Below, piece by piece: positions 37,207 through 45,555 of a DNA stretch of 64,000 nucleotides. Source of the stretch: Alphaproteobacteria bacterium (GTDB lineage: Bacteria; Pseudomonadota; Alphaproteobacteria; UBA7985; JAUIBT01); the NCBI GenBank assembly GCA_030428255.1, contig JAUIBT010000015.1:32479-96478 (forward strand), given 5' to 3'. Position numbers and translations under genes: made by a program. Positions within the stretch are counted from its first letter, which is position 1. Every line of letters begins with the position of its first letter. The notes beneath the pieces were generated by a model. The model was not told the origin of the DNA, did no database searches, and worked only from the letters and a program-made list of their open reading frames with translations.

Positions 37207-38355
37207 TCATATGCCCAAACCGAGATCAAAGCCCTCCACATCGCCATAAGCATCGCCTAAAGCATTTTGGTCGCCTTGCAAGTCGCCCTCGATGTCGTCC
37301 AGGTCACCATCGACCCGCACAAAGGTGTGGGCGGCCATATAGCGATAGTAGCGAATTCTGGCCCAAGGCAGCAAGAGACCCAGGCTAAACACCACTGCGA
37401 TCAACCCGCTAGACAGCAGCCAAATGGTCGGCCAAATCTTCGCCGTTGAGCGAAACCTATGGACGCGCCCAGGGCTAACAAGCTCCAAATTATTGAACAA
37501 TACATTGCGCAAGCACACGCTCAATGCGGCGTAGCCAAGCCCCATGCCTACATACCCGCCAACAATGGTAGCAAAGGCATCCAGATTTGCGAGTTGGCCC
37601 GACAGCAAGCTGCCAGAGCTGGCAGCAATCATGACCAAACCGCCCGCCACAATACCCATGGCAAATGCGCCAAGCGCGCCCATACCAATCGCGATCAAAT
37701 AGGCGCGGTAATAGGGCCAAGCATTGGCTTCAAAAACGAACCTCTTGTTGCCCAAGCGGTGGCTTTCAGCAACGAACTCATGGGTTGCGCGCTGGACGAA
37801 CGGGTAAGCCAGACCGAAGGTGAAGATCGAAAGGAAGGGAAGCAGCAGGTAGACAAAATAGGCGCGCCTGATCCGCCCATCAAAATTAAAGCGCACATTG
37901 GCCCAGCTTGAGTTGCGTGCGTTGAAGCGCGCACTCAAAACCAAGGCCGCTGGGAAAAGGATCGCAAAGGCCAAGACCGGAATGAACCAAAGCCGCAAAG
38001 GTATGGTGATCGCAATGGCCACGACGACAATGGCGCGCGCCTTGAGAATACTCACTGGATTGGCGTGATAATCGAAGTTGCGCCCGGCGAGGTAGGTGTT
38101 CTGATAGAAATACTTCTTAAAGCGGACCTTGGCCCAAGCCGAATAAATGCCAAGCGTCAGCACCATGGCGCATACGTTGATGATCCAGATGCCGAACCAC
38201 TCGCGCGCGTTGCCGTGAAAGTCCACCTGTCGCCAGCCGTTTTCCGGCGTCAGCATCGAGTCCTTCAGTTTGACGGTCTGCGAGCGACCCGTCCCATGTG
38301 AAACCGCTGGCGCTTGAGCGCTGATGTTCGAAGTGGGCATTGGAGCGTCGGTCAC
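37207..38355 (-). CDS. DUF898 (YjgN-like) multi-pass membrane protein
   Basis: A 382-residue inner-membrane protein. It begins with about 40 hydrophilic residues, then DFHGNAREWFGIWIINV, and the family-defining TLGIYSAWAKVRFKKYFYQN repeated later in weaker form (FTFGLAYPFVQRATHEFV). Six or so membrane helices alternate with these segments. Its function is unknown. The M48 protease downstream may act with it. The start is GTG 38355 with TAGGTGA upstream. The C-terminal tail is acidic (DGDLDDIEGDLQGDQNALGD). Confidence 0.85.
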   Translation of the reverse strand: MTDAPMPTSNISAQAPAVSHGTGRSQTVKLKDSMLTPENGWRQVDFHGNAREWFGIWIINVCAMVLTLGIYSAWAKVRFKKYFYQNTYLAGRNFDYHANPVSILKARAIVVVAIAITIPLRLWFIPVLAFAILFPAALVLSARFNARNSSWANVRFNFDGRIRRAYFVYLLLPFLSIFTFGLAYPFVQRATHEFVAESHRLGNKRFVFEANAWPYYRAYLIAIGMGALGAFAMGIVAGGLVMIAASSGSLLSGQLANLDAFATIVGGYVGMGLGYAALSVCLRNVLFNNLELVSPGRVHRFRSTAKIWPTIWLLSSGLIAVVFSLGLLLPWARIRYYRYMAAHTFVRVDGDLDDIEGDLQGDQNALGDAYGDVEGFDLGLGI

Positions 38356-38797
38356 GATCGGTCACCTAAAAACTAGAGCCTTAGACCGCTTGTCTTTGGC
38401 CGGGTTGGACGGGGCTGGGTTGGACGGGGCTGGGTTGGACGGGGCTGGGTTGGACGAGGCTGGGTTGGACGAGGCTGGGTTGGACGAGGCGGGGCTGCAA
38501 CCTCACACAAAACCTACAATCAATTGGTACACAAATGGCCAAGCGCACCAAACCCAAAAAAGTACCCCAGCGCACATTTCCCCGCAAATTTGTGGATAAC
38601 TCCCTCCCTGGTCAGCTAAGTACTGCCCTTGGATCGTCCGAAGCCCGCCTGTCGAATGGTTTACGGGGGCGCCCTGTGTCGTCCTGGCTTGTTCAGTTTG
38701 CCCACTCTGGGACTTGCGCGCCCGCACTCCGGCTGGCACAGCTTGAGGAAACCGGCACCCACCCCATCGACTTGCAGCCAAAGGCACGACGGTCTTC
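38356..38797. other. Intergenic region with tandem repeat and one DnaA-box match
   Basis: The 442-bp gap between DUF898 (minus) and rlmJ (plus) contains a six-copy 15-nt repeat at 38402-38491. A perfect DnaA 9-mer (TTATCCACA on the minus strand) is at 38591-38599. No second DnaA box or AT-rich unwinding region accompanies it. Open frames here have no family resemblance. Confidence 0.5.
38402..38491. repeat. 15-nt tandem repeat, six copies
   Basis: The unit GGGTTGGACGGGGCT is present three times, followed by three copies of a GACGAGGCT variant, the last diverging at its end. It lies about 50-140 bp upstream of the DUF898 start, so it may fall within that promoter region. In one frame it encodes GLDGA/GLDEA pentads, which is a consequence of the 15-nt period. 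Confidence 0.93.
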
Positions 38798-39637
38798 ATG
38801 CTTTCTTATCAACATGCCTACCACGCAGGATCGCTGACCGACCTCCACAAGCACGCCTGCTTGGTCGCCCTACTCGAGGCCCTTAGCAAGCGCCACCCCA
38901 AGCTTCACTATCTAGAGACCCATGCAGGACGCGCCCTTTACGACCTGACAGGCCCCGAAGCGCGCAAAACACGCGAAGCTGAGGTCGGAACCCTGGCCCT
39001 CCAGCGCTTGCCCCAGCTCGACCCAGCACTGGCGCGCTACGCTCAACTCAGCGCCGATCCCAAGCGCTACCCTGGCTCACCGGCTCTGGCCTGCGCGCTG
39101 TTGGGCAAAGCCGCCCGCATCACGCTGGCAGAGCTGCACCCGCAGGAGGCCAAAGCGTTGGCGGTCTGGGCCAAGGGCGATGCCCGAGTGCAAGTTCAAC
39201 GCCAAGACGGATACGCAGCGGTGGCAAGCCAGCTCTCATCCGCCCCCAGTTTGATCCTAATCGACCCATCGTATGAAATAAAAAGCGAGTATATCTTCGC
39301 AGCAGACCAGGCCTTGGCCCTGGTAGGGGCGCACCCTTCCTGCACCCTAGCCCTGTGGTATCCATTGCTGCACGATGGCCGCGAGCGCGCCCTTGAGGAG
39401 ACGATAAGGGCCAGCGGATCGCCCAGCTTGCAGACCCTGTTACGCTTCCCTCCCTTGGAGCACAAACAAGGATTTCGCGGCACCCAAGGGTCTGGATTGA
39501 TCCTCTTGGGTGCCCACCTGGGCCTGGTGCGCAAGCCCTTGTCGGCGAGCGTTAAAGCCATCGCCAGCGCCTTTGCGAGCCAACGCCCCATGACCGCCAC
39601 CACGACTTGGCTGGTCAAACCGGCGCCGTTGGTCTAA
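38798..39637 (+). CDS. rlmJ: 23S rRNA (adenine-N6) methyltransferase, RlmJ type
   Basis: Methylates an adenine of 23S rRNA (A2030 in E. coli). The 279-residue product starts MLSYQHAYHAGSLTDLHKH, the diagnostic RlmJ N-terminus. The SAM-linked YLETHAGRALYDL and the catalytic LILIDPSYEIKSEY are present; the usual DPPFE motif is DPSYE here. The C-terminus is somewhat shorter and more divergent than in E. coli. The ribosome site before ATG is weak. A second RNA methyltransferase gene follows on the same strand. Confidence 0.92.
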   Translation: MLSYQHAYHAGSLTDLHKHACLVALLEALSKRHPKLHYLETHAGRALYDLTGPEARKTREAEVGTLALQRLPQLDPALARYAQLSADPKRYPGSPALACALLGKAARITLAELHPQEAKALAVWAKGDARVQVQRQDGYAAVASQLSSAPSLILIDPSYEIKSEYIFAADQALALVGAHPSCTLALWYPLLHDGRERALEETIRASGSPSLQTLLRFPPLEHKQGFRGTQGSGLILLGAHLGLVRKPLSASVKAIASAFASQRPMTATTTWLVKPAPLV

Positions 39638-39725
39638 GACCGGCCCTGTCAATCGAGACCTTTCGAGCGGTCTCAACCTACATGGCAGGGCCCACCTGGC
39701 GCAGCCGCTTCCCACCAAGGCCTCT

Positions 39726-40820
39726 ATGCAACGCTATGACATTTTCTTGACCTGCCCTCCGGGCCTGGAGCCTGTCTTAGCCGACGAAGCGCTGGCCACA
39801 GGCTTCATGACCCCGCGATGTATCAAAGGCGGTGTGACCTTCCAAGGCGGCTGGCCGCACATATGGCGCGCAAACCTGGAGCTTCGCTGCGCCACGCGCG
39901 TGCTAGTCCGCCTCGCCAGCTTCCAAGCCAAGCAGCTTAGCCAGCTTGAGCGCCATGCGCGCGGCGTAGACTGGGCCGCCTTTTTGCCGCCCGCCTGCAG
40001 TGTCGCGGTCGAAGCAAGCTGCCGCAAGTCACGCATTTATCACTCTGGCGCGGCTCAAGAGCGGGTCGAATTGGCCCTGCAAGATGCCTTGGGTTGCCGC
40101 ATCAGCGCGGCCCCCACCGTGACAATTAAGCTGCGCATCGACCACGACATTTGCACCTTGAGCCTGGATACCTCGGGCGAGGCCCTGTATATGCGCGGCC
40201 ACAAGCAAGCGGTCGGCAAAGCCCCCATCCGCGAGACCTTGGCCGCCGCTTTTTTGCGCTTGGCGGGCTACAGGGGGCAAGTTCCCTTGCTGGACCCCAT
40301 GTGCGGATCGGGCACCTTTGTCATCGAAGCAGCCGAGCTGGCAGCGGGACTCAGCCCTGGGCGAGCGCGCCATTTCGCCTTTGAGGCCTTGCCGAACCAT
40401 GACGCCAGCGCTCTTCCCCGCAACACCAACACGCCCGACGGCCCACCCCTCTGTTTTGGGTCGGATCGCAACGCCGGTGCCATTAACGCCAGCCAGGCCA
40501 ATGCTGAGCGCGCTGGCGTCGCAGCTCTTACCGAATTTCATCAGCGCTCCATCGCAGACATTGTGCCCCCAACCTCCCAGCCCGGCTTGGTGATGGTCAA
40601 CCCGCCCTATGGCGGACGCATCGGCGACAAGCGCCAATTGTTTGCGCTCTATGGCGCGCTTGGGAAGGTGCTGGCACAGCGCTTTGCTGGCTGGCGGCTT
40701 GCCATGGTAACCAGCGAGCCCGGTCTGGCCAAGGCCACGAGCTTGCCCCTTCTGGAGCCGAGCGCGGCCATTGACCACGGCGGCTTGCCCGTGCGGCTCT
40801 ACCAAACCGATCAGCTCTAG
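39726..40820 (+). CDS. THUMP-domain RNA methyltransferase (RlmL/TrmN family)
   Basis: A 364-residue RNA methyltransferase of the COG0116 group. Residues 1-150 contain the ferredoxin-like/THUMP RNA-binding part (RHARGVDWAAFLPPACSVAV). The catalytic domain begins at RETLAAAFLRLAGY and has motif I in LLDPMCGSGTFVIEAAELA and motif IV NPPYGGRIG, which points to N2-guanine or N6-adenine methylation. It matches the length of the stand-alone N-terminal half of RlmL, which modifies G2445 of 23S rRNA, but TrmN-like tRNA specificity is possible. It follows rlmJ. Confidence 0.88.
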   Translation: MQRYDIFLTCPPGLEPVLADEALATGFMTPRCIKGGVTFQGGWPHIWRANLELRCATRVLVRLASFQAKQLSQLERHARGVDWAAFLPPACSVAVEASCRKSRIYHSGAAQERVELALQDALGCRISAAPTVTIKLRIDHDICTLSLDTSGEALYMRGHKQAVGKAPIRETLAAAFLRLAGYRGQVPLLDPMCGSGTFVIEAAELAAGLSPGRARHFAFEALPNHDASALPRNTNTPDGPPLCFGSDRNAGAINASQANAERAGVAALTEFHQRSIADIVPPTSQPGLVMVNPPYGGRIGDKRQLFALYGALGKVLAQRFAGWRLAMVTSEPGLAKATSLPLLEPSAAIDHGGLPVRLYQTDQL

Positions 40821-41011
40821 GTTTCAAACCCGCCTCCAGCAGCGGGACGCGCTGCCGCCAAAGCCCTTGCCAGCGCGCGCAAGCCCACCTAAACAAGGAG
40901 GATAAGTCGCGCGCACCAAACTGTATGCGGGTCGCAAGGCACACCTTCGAACATTTGCTTTGCGATGCCACGTTGCGACGCATCCATCACTCGCGCCAGA
41001 AAGGGCCCCTC

Positions 41012-41929
41012 ATGGCTGAAGTCAGGATCATCGACGACCCGATAAAAGAACTGAGCCAAGAGTACATCATGGTAACGGGCAGCAATGGTACCTTGGGGCG
41101 CGCTTTTGAAGAATTGCTTCGACAGACCAAGCGTCCCTACCTGAGCCACAGCAAGGATTTTGGCGACCTGGCCCAAGAACGCCTCTGGCTGGGCCCGTTC
41201 AAGGTGCGTGCCGTGGTGCATCTGGCTGCGGCGGTGCCGCGCCACCCAGATCGACCCGACGACCAAGCCTTGGCCGAGCAGACCCGCGCGATCGACGCCT
41301 CAGTGCTGGAAACCGCCATTGATAACAACGTTCCCGTTATCTATCCGTCTGGCTGCTCGCTCTATGCGCCCGGCGCGGGGCAGGCCTTAAGCGAAGATGC
41401 TGCCTTGCAAGACAGCTTTGCCAGCCCCTACTTGGCGGCCAAACGCGACGGCGAGCAAGCCGTCTTGGCCTACGAGCAGGGGTGTGTGCTGCGCGTCGCT
41501 GGCTTCGTCGGCCCAGGCGTTCCGAGCACAGCGGTCGCGGGCCGCTTCATGGAAGCCGCGTCCAATGACGAAACCATCGATCTGTGGGGCGACGGCAGCC
41601 GCGAACAGAGCTTTGTTGATTTGCGCGACATCGCGCGCGCGCTGCTTGCTTGCGTCGATAAGCAAGCGCGCGGCGTCTATAACATCGCAGCAGACGCGCC
41701 GACCAGCATGCGCGACCTGGCCGAGATGGCAGTTGCGGTTGCTGGCAAAGGACGCTGGCAGCTATCCGGTCAACCTGACCCGCAAGACGGTTGCTTTGCG
41801 CGTTTTGACACCCAGAAGGCGCGCCAAGAGCTGGGCTGGTCGCCGCGTTGGTCGCTGGCGCAATCCTTGCACGCTATGACCGAGCCCAACACCGCTCATA
41901 CCCACCCAAGCCCCATGACAAAACAATGA
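41012..41929 (+). CDS. NAD-dependent nucleotide-sugar epimerase/reductase-like protein
   Basis: A 305-residue extended short-chain dehydrogenase. The NAD loop MVTGSNGTLGRAFEELLR is preceded by an 18-residue N-terminal extension. Ser-x-Tyr-x3-Lys chemistry is seen in SGCSLYAPG and SPYLAAKRDGEQ. Downstream are VADxR-like QSFVDLRDIARAL and a final LGWSPRWSLAQSLHAM, typical of nucleotide-sugar epimerases. ATG 41012 is preferred over the frame from 40925, which lacks homology. The stop overlaps the ATG of a sugar-type methyltransferase by four bases, so both likely act on one substrate. Confidence 0.85.
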   Translation: MAEVRIIDDPIKELSQEYIMVTGSNGTLGRAFEELLRQTKRPYLSHSKDFGDLAQERLWLGPFKVRAVVHLAAAVPRHPDRPDDQALAEQTRAIDASVLETAIDNNVPVIYPSGCSLYAPGAGQALSEDAALQDSFASPYLAAKRDGEQAVLAYEQGCVLRVAGFVGPGVPSTAVAGRFMEAASNDETIDLWGDGSREQSFVDLRDIARALLACVDKQARGVYNIAADAPTSMRDLAEMAVAVAGKGRWQLSGQPDPQDGCFARFDTQKARQELGWSPRWSLAQSLHAMTEPNTAHTHPSPMTKQ

Positions 41930-43056
41930 AGTTTTCGGCCCTGCCCTTTCATATCGGCCCCACCCCCAAGGCGCATAATCCGGGCGGCCTGCCCGATACC
42001 CTGGCTTATGAAGTGGCCTTTGATCCCGTCCGGGGAACCTTAGCCCAGGTCAACACGCCCCTGCTTGAGGCCACCTTGACCCAGGCCTATAAGCTGGGGC
42101 AGTTCTTTGGCACGCCTTTGGCCGACGATCCTCACGGACGCCCCTACACCGACGACTTCCTAGGCTTGGTTGACCAGCCCGACCACGGGGCAATGCGGGC
42201 CCTAGAGATCGGCGCTGGCGTAGGCTACGTCAGCCGCCGCCTGAAGGACGCAGGCTGGCAGGTAACCAGCCTTGAGCCGGGCGTCGGCTATGCCGACCAC
42301 TGGGCGCGTTATGGGATTGAAGTCATCCAGGAGTTTTTTCCTACTCCCCAAGCTCCCGGCCCCTATGATCTGATCCTTGCCTACGGTGTGATTGAGCATA
42401 TCCCCGAGCCCTCGGGCTTCTTGCGCAGCGTGCTGAGTCACTTGGCTCCAGAGGGCCGCTTTGTGGCCTCGGTTCCCGATTGCAGTGCCGAAATCTTAGA
42501 CGGCGACCCCGCAATCTTGCTGCACGAGCACTATTCCTATTTCACGCAGGAGAGCTTGGCGGGCTTGCTGGAGGCTGCGGGTTTTCATGCCGTCGCGCAA
42601 CCTTCAGGCTTTGGTCGTTGCCTCTACGTTACGGGTCTGCACCCTGATGCACCGCAGGCGCAGGGCGCAGGCTCACCCCCGGACGATGCACAGGCGCTGG
42701 CCGCCGCCTTGCGTTCCTACCCCGAGCGGGTCGGCCAAACCGTTGAGGCCATGCACGCCAGCATCGAAGCTCTCGTCGCCCGCGGCAGCTTGGGCGTCTA
42801 CGCCGCCGCACGCGGCCTGGCGATCATGGAGCCAAGCTGGCCGCTGAGATTCTTTGACGATGATGCGCAGGTGCAAGGGCGCTTCTACCCACCCTTTTCG
42901 GCCAAGATCGAATCCCGAGCCGCTCTGCTGGCCCAGCCGGTCGATCAGGTCTTGATCGTCTCGCGCACATTTGGGCACAAGATCCGCGATAGCTTGCGCG
43001 CTGACGGCTACCAAGGCCCAATCATGACCTTGGATGAACTGTTGGAGATGCGCTGA
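41926..43056 (+). CDS. Class I methyltransferase, sugar C-methyltransferase-like
   Basis: A 376-residue protein. The N-terminal 80 residues (HIGPTPKAHNPGGLPDTLAY, then VNTPLLEATLTQAYKLGQFF) lack the usual zinc-binding cysteines of TylCIII-type enzymes. The central domain has motif I ALEIGAGVGYVSRRL near residue 91 and a conserved LAYGVIEHIPEP. The C-terminal 100 residues (VLIVSRTFGHKIRDSLRADG) resemble the second Rossmann-like domain seen in sugar C-methyltransferases. It overlaps the epimerase by ATGA. The pair probably makes or modifies a nucleotide sugar, but no glycosyltransferase is nearby. The exact substrate is unknown. Confidence 0.8.
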   Translation: MKFSALPFHIGPTPKAHNPGGLPDTLAYEVAFDPVRGTLAQVNTPLLEATLTQAYKLGQFFGTPLADDPHGRPYTDDFLGLVDQPDHGAMRALEIGAGVGYVSRRLKDAGWQVTSLEPGVGYADHWARYGIEVIQEFFPTPQAPGPYDLILAYGVIEHIPEPSGFLRSVLSHLAPEGRFVASVPDCSAEILDGDPAILLHEHYSYFTQESLAGLLEAAGFHAVAQPSGFGRCLYVTGLHPDAPQAQGAGSPPDDAQALAAALRSYPERVGQTVEAMHASIEALVARGSLGVYAAARGLAIMEPSWPLRFFDDDAQVQGRFYPPFSAKIESRAALLAQPVDQVLIVSRTFGHKIRDSLRADGYQGPIMTLDELLEMR

Positions 43057-43192
43057 GGCGCTGAGGCGTCGAGCCTATGCGCTATTAAACCATTCCCAAG
43101 CCGCGTCGCTCCATGCCGTGCAAAGCTGTGTTTCGACCCGGTTTTGGCTGGCGCTTCAGCCGACCTGCGGTCGCTGCGGCGCGGCGTGCGTG

Positions 43193-43624
43193 TCACTCGT
43201 GCTTGGGGTTCAGCTCGCCATTGGCCTTTTGGACTTCGGCAGGCCAGGTGGACTGGATGTAGGCCAGAATATCCCAGATTTCCTCATCGCTTAGCTGCTC
43301 ACCAAAGCCTGGCATGCCGGACTTAAAGTCTACGATGCCGTTTAGTTCCAACAGCTTCTGGCCGCCGAGCTTTGTATAGTTGAACAAAAGCTGGTTGTTG
43401 TGGTGCCAGGTGTGACCGCTAGCGTCGTGCGGCGGTGCGGGCAGGATCCCGTCCTCGCCAGGTGTGCGCCAGTTCGGCTGCCCTTCAAGCTGTTCACCAT
43501 GACAGGCCGCACAGTTGTCGGCATAGCCCGCCTCACCCTTGGCCAAGTCGCGCCCTTCAAGCTCATGGTCCGCCCAAGCGGGGCTCCCCGCGACCAGCGC
43601 GAGCGCAACAAACATTCGAATCAT
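43193..43624 (-). CDS. c-type cytochrome, periplasmic
   Basis: A 143-residue monohaem cytochrome c with signal peptide (MFVALALVAGSPAWA). The haem motif CAACH is at about residues 38-42, and the axial Met probably is in SGMPGFGEQLSDEEIWDILA near the end. Its ATG overlaps the stop of the multicopper oxidase gene (ATGA), so the two are made together. It is a plausible electron acceptor or donor for that oxidase. ATG 43624 is chosen because the signal peptide starts there; the longer frame lies within the oxidase gene. Confidence 0.9.
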   Translation of the reverse strand: MIRMFVALALVAGSPAWADHELEGRDLAKGEAGYADNCAACHGEQLEGQPNWRTPGEDGILPAPPHDASGHTWHHNNQLLFNYTKLGGQKLLELNGIVDFKSGMPGFGEQLSDEEIWDILAYIQSTWPAEVQKANGELNPKHE

Positions 43625-44997
43625 ACAACCTCCAACCAAGTTTTCATGCCCGAGGCTTGGTGCCCCAGCATATGGCAATGCAACAACCAAGCGCCTGGAT
43701 TGTCGAACTTACACAAAATCCGCAGCTCCTGACGCGGATCGACCAAGGTCGTATCGCGAAACGCGCCCAGTTTTCCTGTCGCTTCAAGTTCATAGAAATG
43801 GTGCCCATGCAAATGAATGCCGTGGGCAAAGACCGATTCATTGACCATGCGGATGCGCGCCCATTGCCCGCGCTTGAAGCGGTGATAAGGGGCATCGCTC
43901 ATGCCGGATTGGCCATTGAACCCCCAGATGTCGGTCAGCGTGGCAGCGCCAGGGCTCATCGCACCGCCCTGCAGGCGCAGCTCGATATCCAACACCGCAG
44001 CATAGTCGTCGGGCTTTGGCATCGCATTCAGGGGTAAAGCTGCAATCGGGCTCGCCGTGCGCTGGCTATTGAGGCCCTCGACCGCCAGCGTCCCCAACTC
44101 ATAGACGCCGTCGCGCATGGGCGCGCCGATCTGCACGCTCTGCCCTTGTTCCGGGTCGGCGGTCACGTCTGCGATTACATCAACACGCTGCGCGGGGGCA
44201 AGCAGAAGATCGGCCAAATCCTGAGGCTCAGCCAGCGGCATGCCGTCAAGCGCCACCACTTTGCCCGCAACCCCGGCCAGCGCCAGCGGGAAGACGCGGT
44301 CGGTCGCCACGTTGATCAGGCGCAGCCGCAGTCTGTCCCCCTTGCGCACCGGGCTGTTATCGTCGATCAAAGCCTTGGCGAAGTTGCCCAAGCGGCCTTG
44401 ATGCGCTTGATCGTGCATGTTTGCAAAGCCGGGAGCCAGCGTGCCGGTCTCCATCAAACGCCAATCGTCCACCATAACGATCACATCGCGGTCCACATCC
44501 GGCGGGCTTGCCTCTTCGACGATCAGGGGACCATAGAGGCCTCTTGCCACCTGCTCCCATGAGCGATTGTGGGCGTGATACCAATAGGTTCCCGCGTCGG
44601 GCGCGCTCAGCGCGTAGTCAAAGCTGTCGCCGGGTGCCACCGCCTCTTGCGTGAGCCCCGCAACGCCATCCATGGCATTGTCAGAGCGCAGCCCGTGCCA
44701 GTGAACCGCTGTGCCTTGGTCAAAGGCATTGACCAGTTTTGCTTTGAGCATCGCGCCCTGCTTGACGCGCAGCACCGGTCCAGGCGAGCTGCCATTGTAG
44801 CCCAGCATGGGCGTTGCAGGATTGCCCTCTGGCAAGATCTGCGCGTCAATCGGCTCGGCGGTCAAGAGCTGCGGGGATGCCGCTTGTGGTCCAGAGGCGC
44901 TCGCACCAGAATTGCTGGCGGCCGTGGTGGGCTTCAGTGCCAAACTGCTGCTCGCAAAGCTGGCCCCCGCAGCCAACAAGAACTGACGTCGTTTCAT
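43621..44997 (-). CDS. Multicopper oxidase, Tat-exported
   Basis: A 458-residue three-cupredoxin oxidase. The N-terminus MKRRQFLLAAGASFA is a twin-arginine-like signal, fitting export of a folded copper protein. Copper ligands are all present: HWHGLR, WYHAHNRSWEQ, HGIHLHGHHFYEL and HCHMLGHQASGM, the last with an axial Met. No methionine-rich insert of the CueO type is evident. ATG 44997 starts the Tat signal; a frame up to 45036 is not needed. Overlap with the cytochrome c gene suggests a shared electron path instead of, or besides, O2. The substrate (Cu+, Mn2+ or phenol) is not readable. Confidence 0.93.
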   Translation of the reverse strand: MKRRQFLLAAGASFASSSLALKPTTAASNSGASASGPQAASPQLLTAEPIDAQILPEGNPATPMLGYNGSSPGPVLRVKQGAMLKAKLVNAFDQGTAVHWHGLRSDNAMDGVAGLTQEAVAPGDSFDYALSAPDAGTYWYHAHNRSWEQVARGLYGPLIVEEASPPDVDRDVIVMVDDWRLMETGTLAPGFANMHDQAHQGRLGNFAKALIDDNSPVRKGDRLRLRLINVATDRVFPLALAGVAGKVVALDGMPLAEPQDLADLLLAPAQRVDVIADVTADPEQGQSVQIGAPMRDGVYELGTLAVEGLNSQRTASPIAALPLNAMPKPDDYAAVLDIELRLQGGAMSPGAATLTDIWGFNGQSGMSDAPYHRFKRGQWARIRMVNESVFAHGIHLHGHHFYELEATGKLGAFRDTTLVDPRQELRILCKFDNPGAWLLHCHMLGHQASGMKTWLEVV

Positions 44998-45174
44998 CCC
45001 TAAAAATCCCTTTCGCTTTGACCAACCCAAGGGCAAGTCAGGGCCATTTCACCGCTGCAAAAACCGCATGTCAGAAATGCGAGTCCGTCGCTTGTCCAAC
45101 CTACCTAGGCAGTGCACATAGGACCTGCGGTCGCGGTTGACCGCCTCAGTCCTGACAGATCAAGGCACAAGACT

Positions 45175-45321
45175 ATGTTCAGCCCACTTACCAGCATTCT
45201 TGACATCGCCACTTTCCGTAACCCAACAGCGCGCGACTATGCGAACTGGAGCGACCGTGATCTGTTCGCAATTGGTCTGACGCGCGCCGACGTGACAAAG
45301 ACCGCAAAGCGCCAGCGCTAA
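45175..45321 (+). CDS. DUF1127-type small protein
   Basis: A 48-residue basic protein whose C-terminal half reads YANWSDRDLFAIGLTRADV, close to the DUF1127 consensus of a helix with 'L.DREL.DIGL.R.DI'. The N-terminal half is short and less conserved. In Rhodobacter such genes encode RNA-binding regulators whose transcripts also release small RNAs. The start ATG 45175 has AAGGCACAAG upstream. A gene-free 180 bp with a hairpin and a strong terminator follows. Confidence 0.7.
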   Translation: MFSPLTSILDIATFRNPTARDYANWSDRDLFAIGLTRADVTKTAKRQR

Positions 45322-45500
45322 ACCGCAGCCCTTCCTATTAGAGCATGAGCCATGCGCTAAGGCATGAGTGCAATGGTTGAGCTCAAAGTCCGCGCCCTGT
45401 TCACGCCTTTGTGCATGGGTCTTAGGCGATTGCTTGTCGCCTAGGCTCACAGCAGGTCTATCGGGTGGTAGTGAACTTAGAATCGGTTCCAAGACATAAG

Positions 45501-45536
45501 AACCCGAGCAAGCTGGCTGGTTTGCTCGGGTTTTTT
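45501..45536 (+). terminator. Strong intrinsic terminator downstream of the DUF1127 gene
   Basis: CCCGAGCAA, a 9-nt loop of GCTGGCTGG and TTTGCTCGGG are followed by six T. It is 180 bp after the DUF1127 stop, so the transcript has a long 3' region. That region contains a second stem, TAGGCGA (45423-45429) with TCGCCTA (45437-45443). On the minus strand the hairpin follows clpA but lacks a clean T-run. Confidence 0.88.
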
Positions 45537-45555
45537 GTTGCCCAACTGGGAAGAG

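Noticed and set aside
38591..38599. Perfect DnaA box (TTATCCACA on the minus strand)
   Set aside because: A single box without a cluster, AT-rich unwinding element or origin-type neighbours; not an origin of replication.
38324..38599. ORF encoding GLDGA/GLDEA pentads, superficially like a pentapeptide-repeat protein
   Set aside because: The pentads come solely from the 15-nt tandem repeat, there are too few of them, the frame overlaps the DUF898 start region and no ribosome site is present.
38535..38837. Short ORF with a basic N-terminus (MAKRTKPKK)
   Set aside because: No ribosome site, overlaps the rlmJ start and has no recognisable domain.
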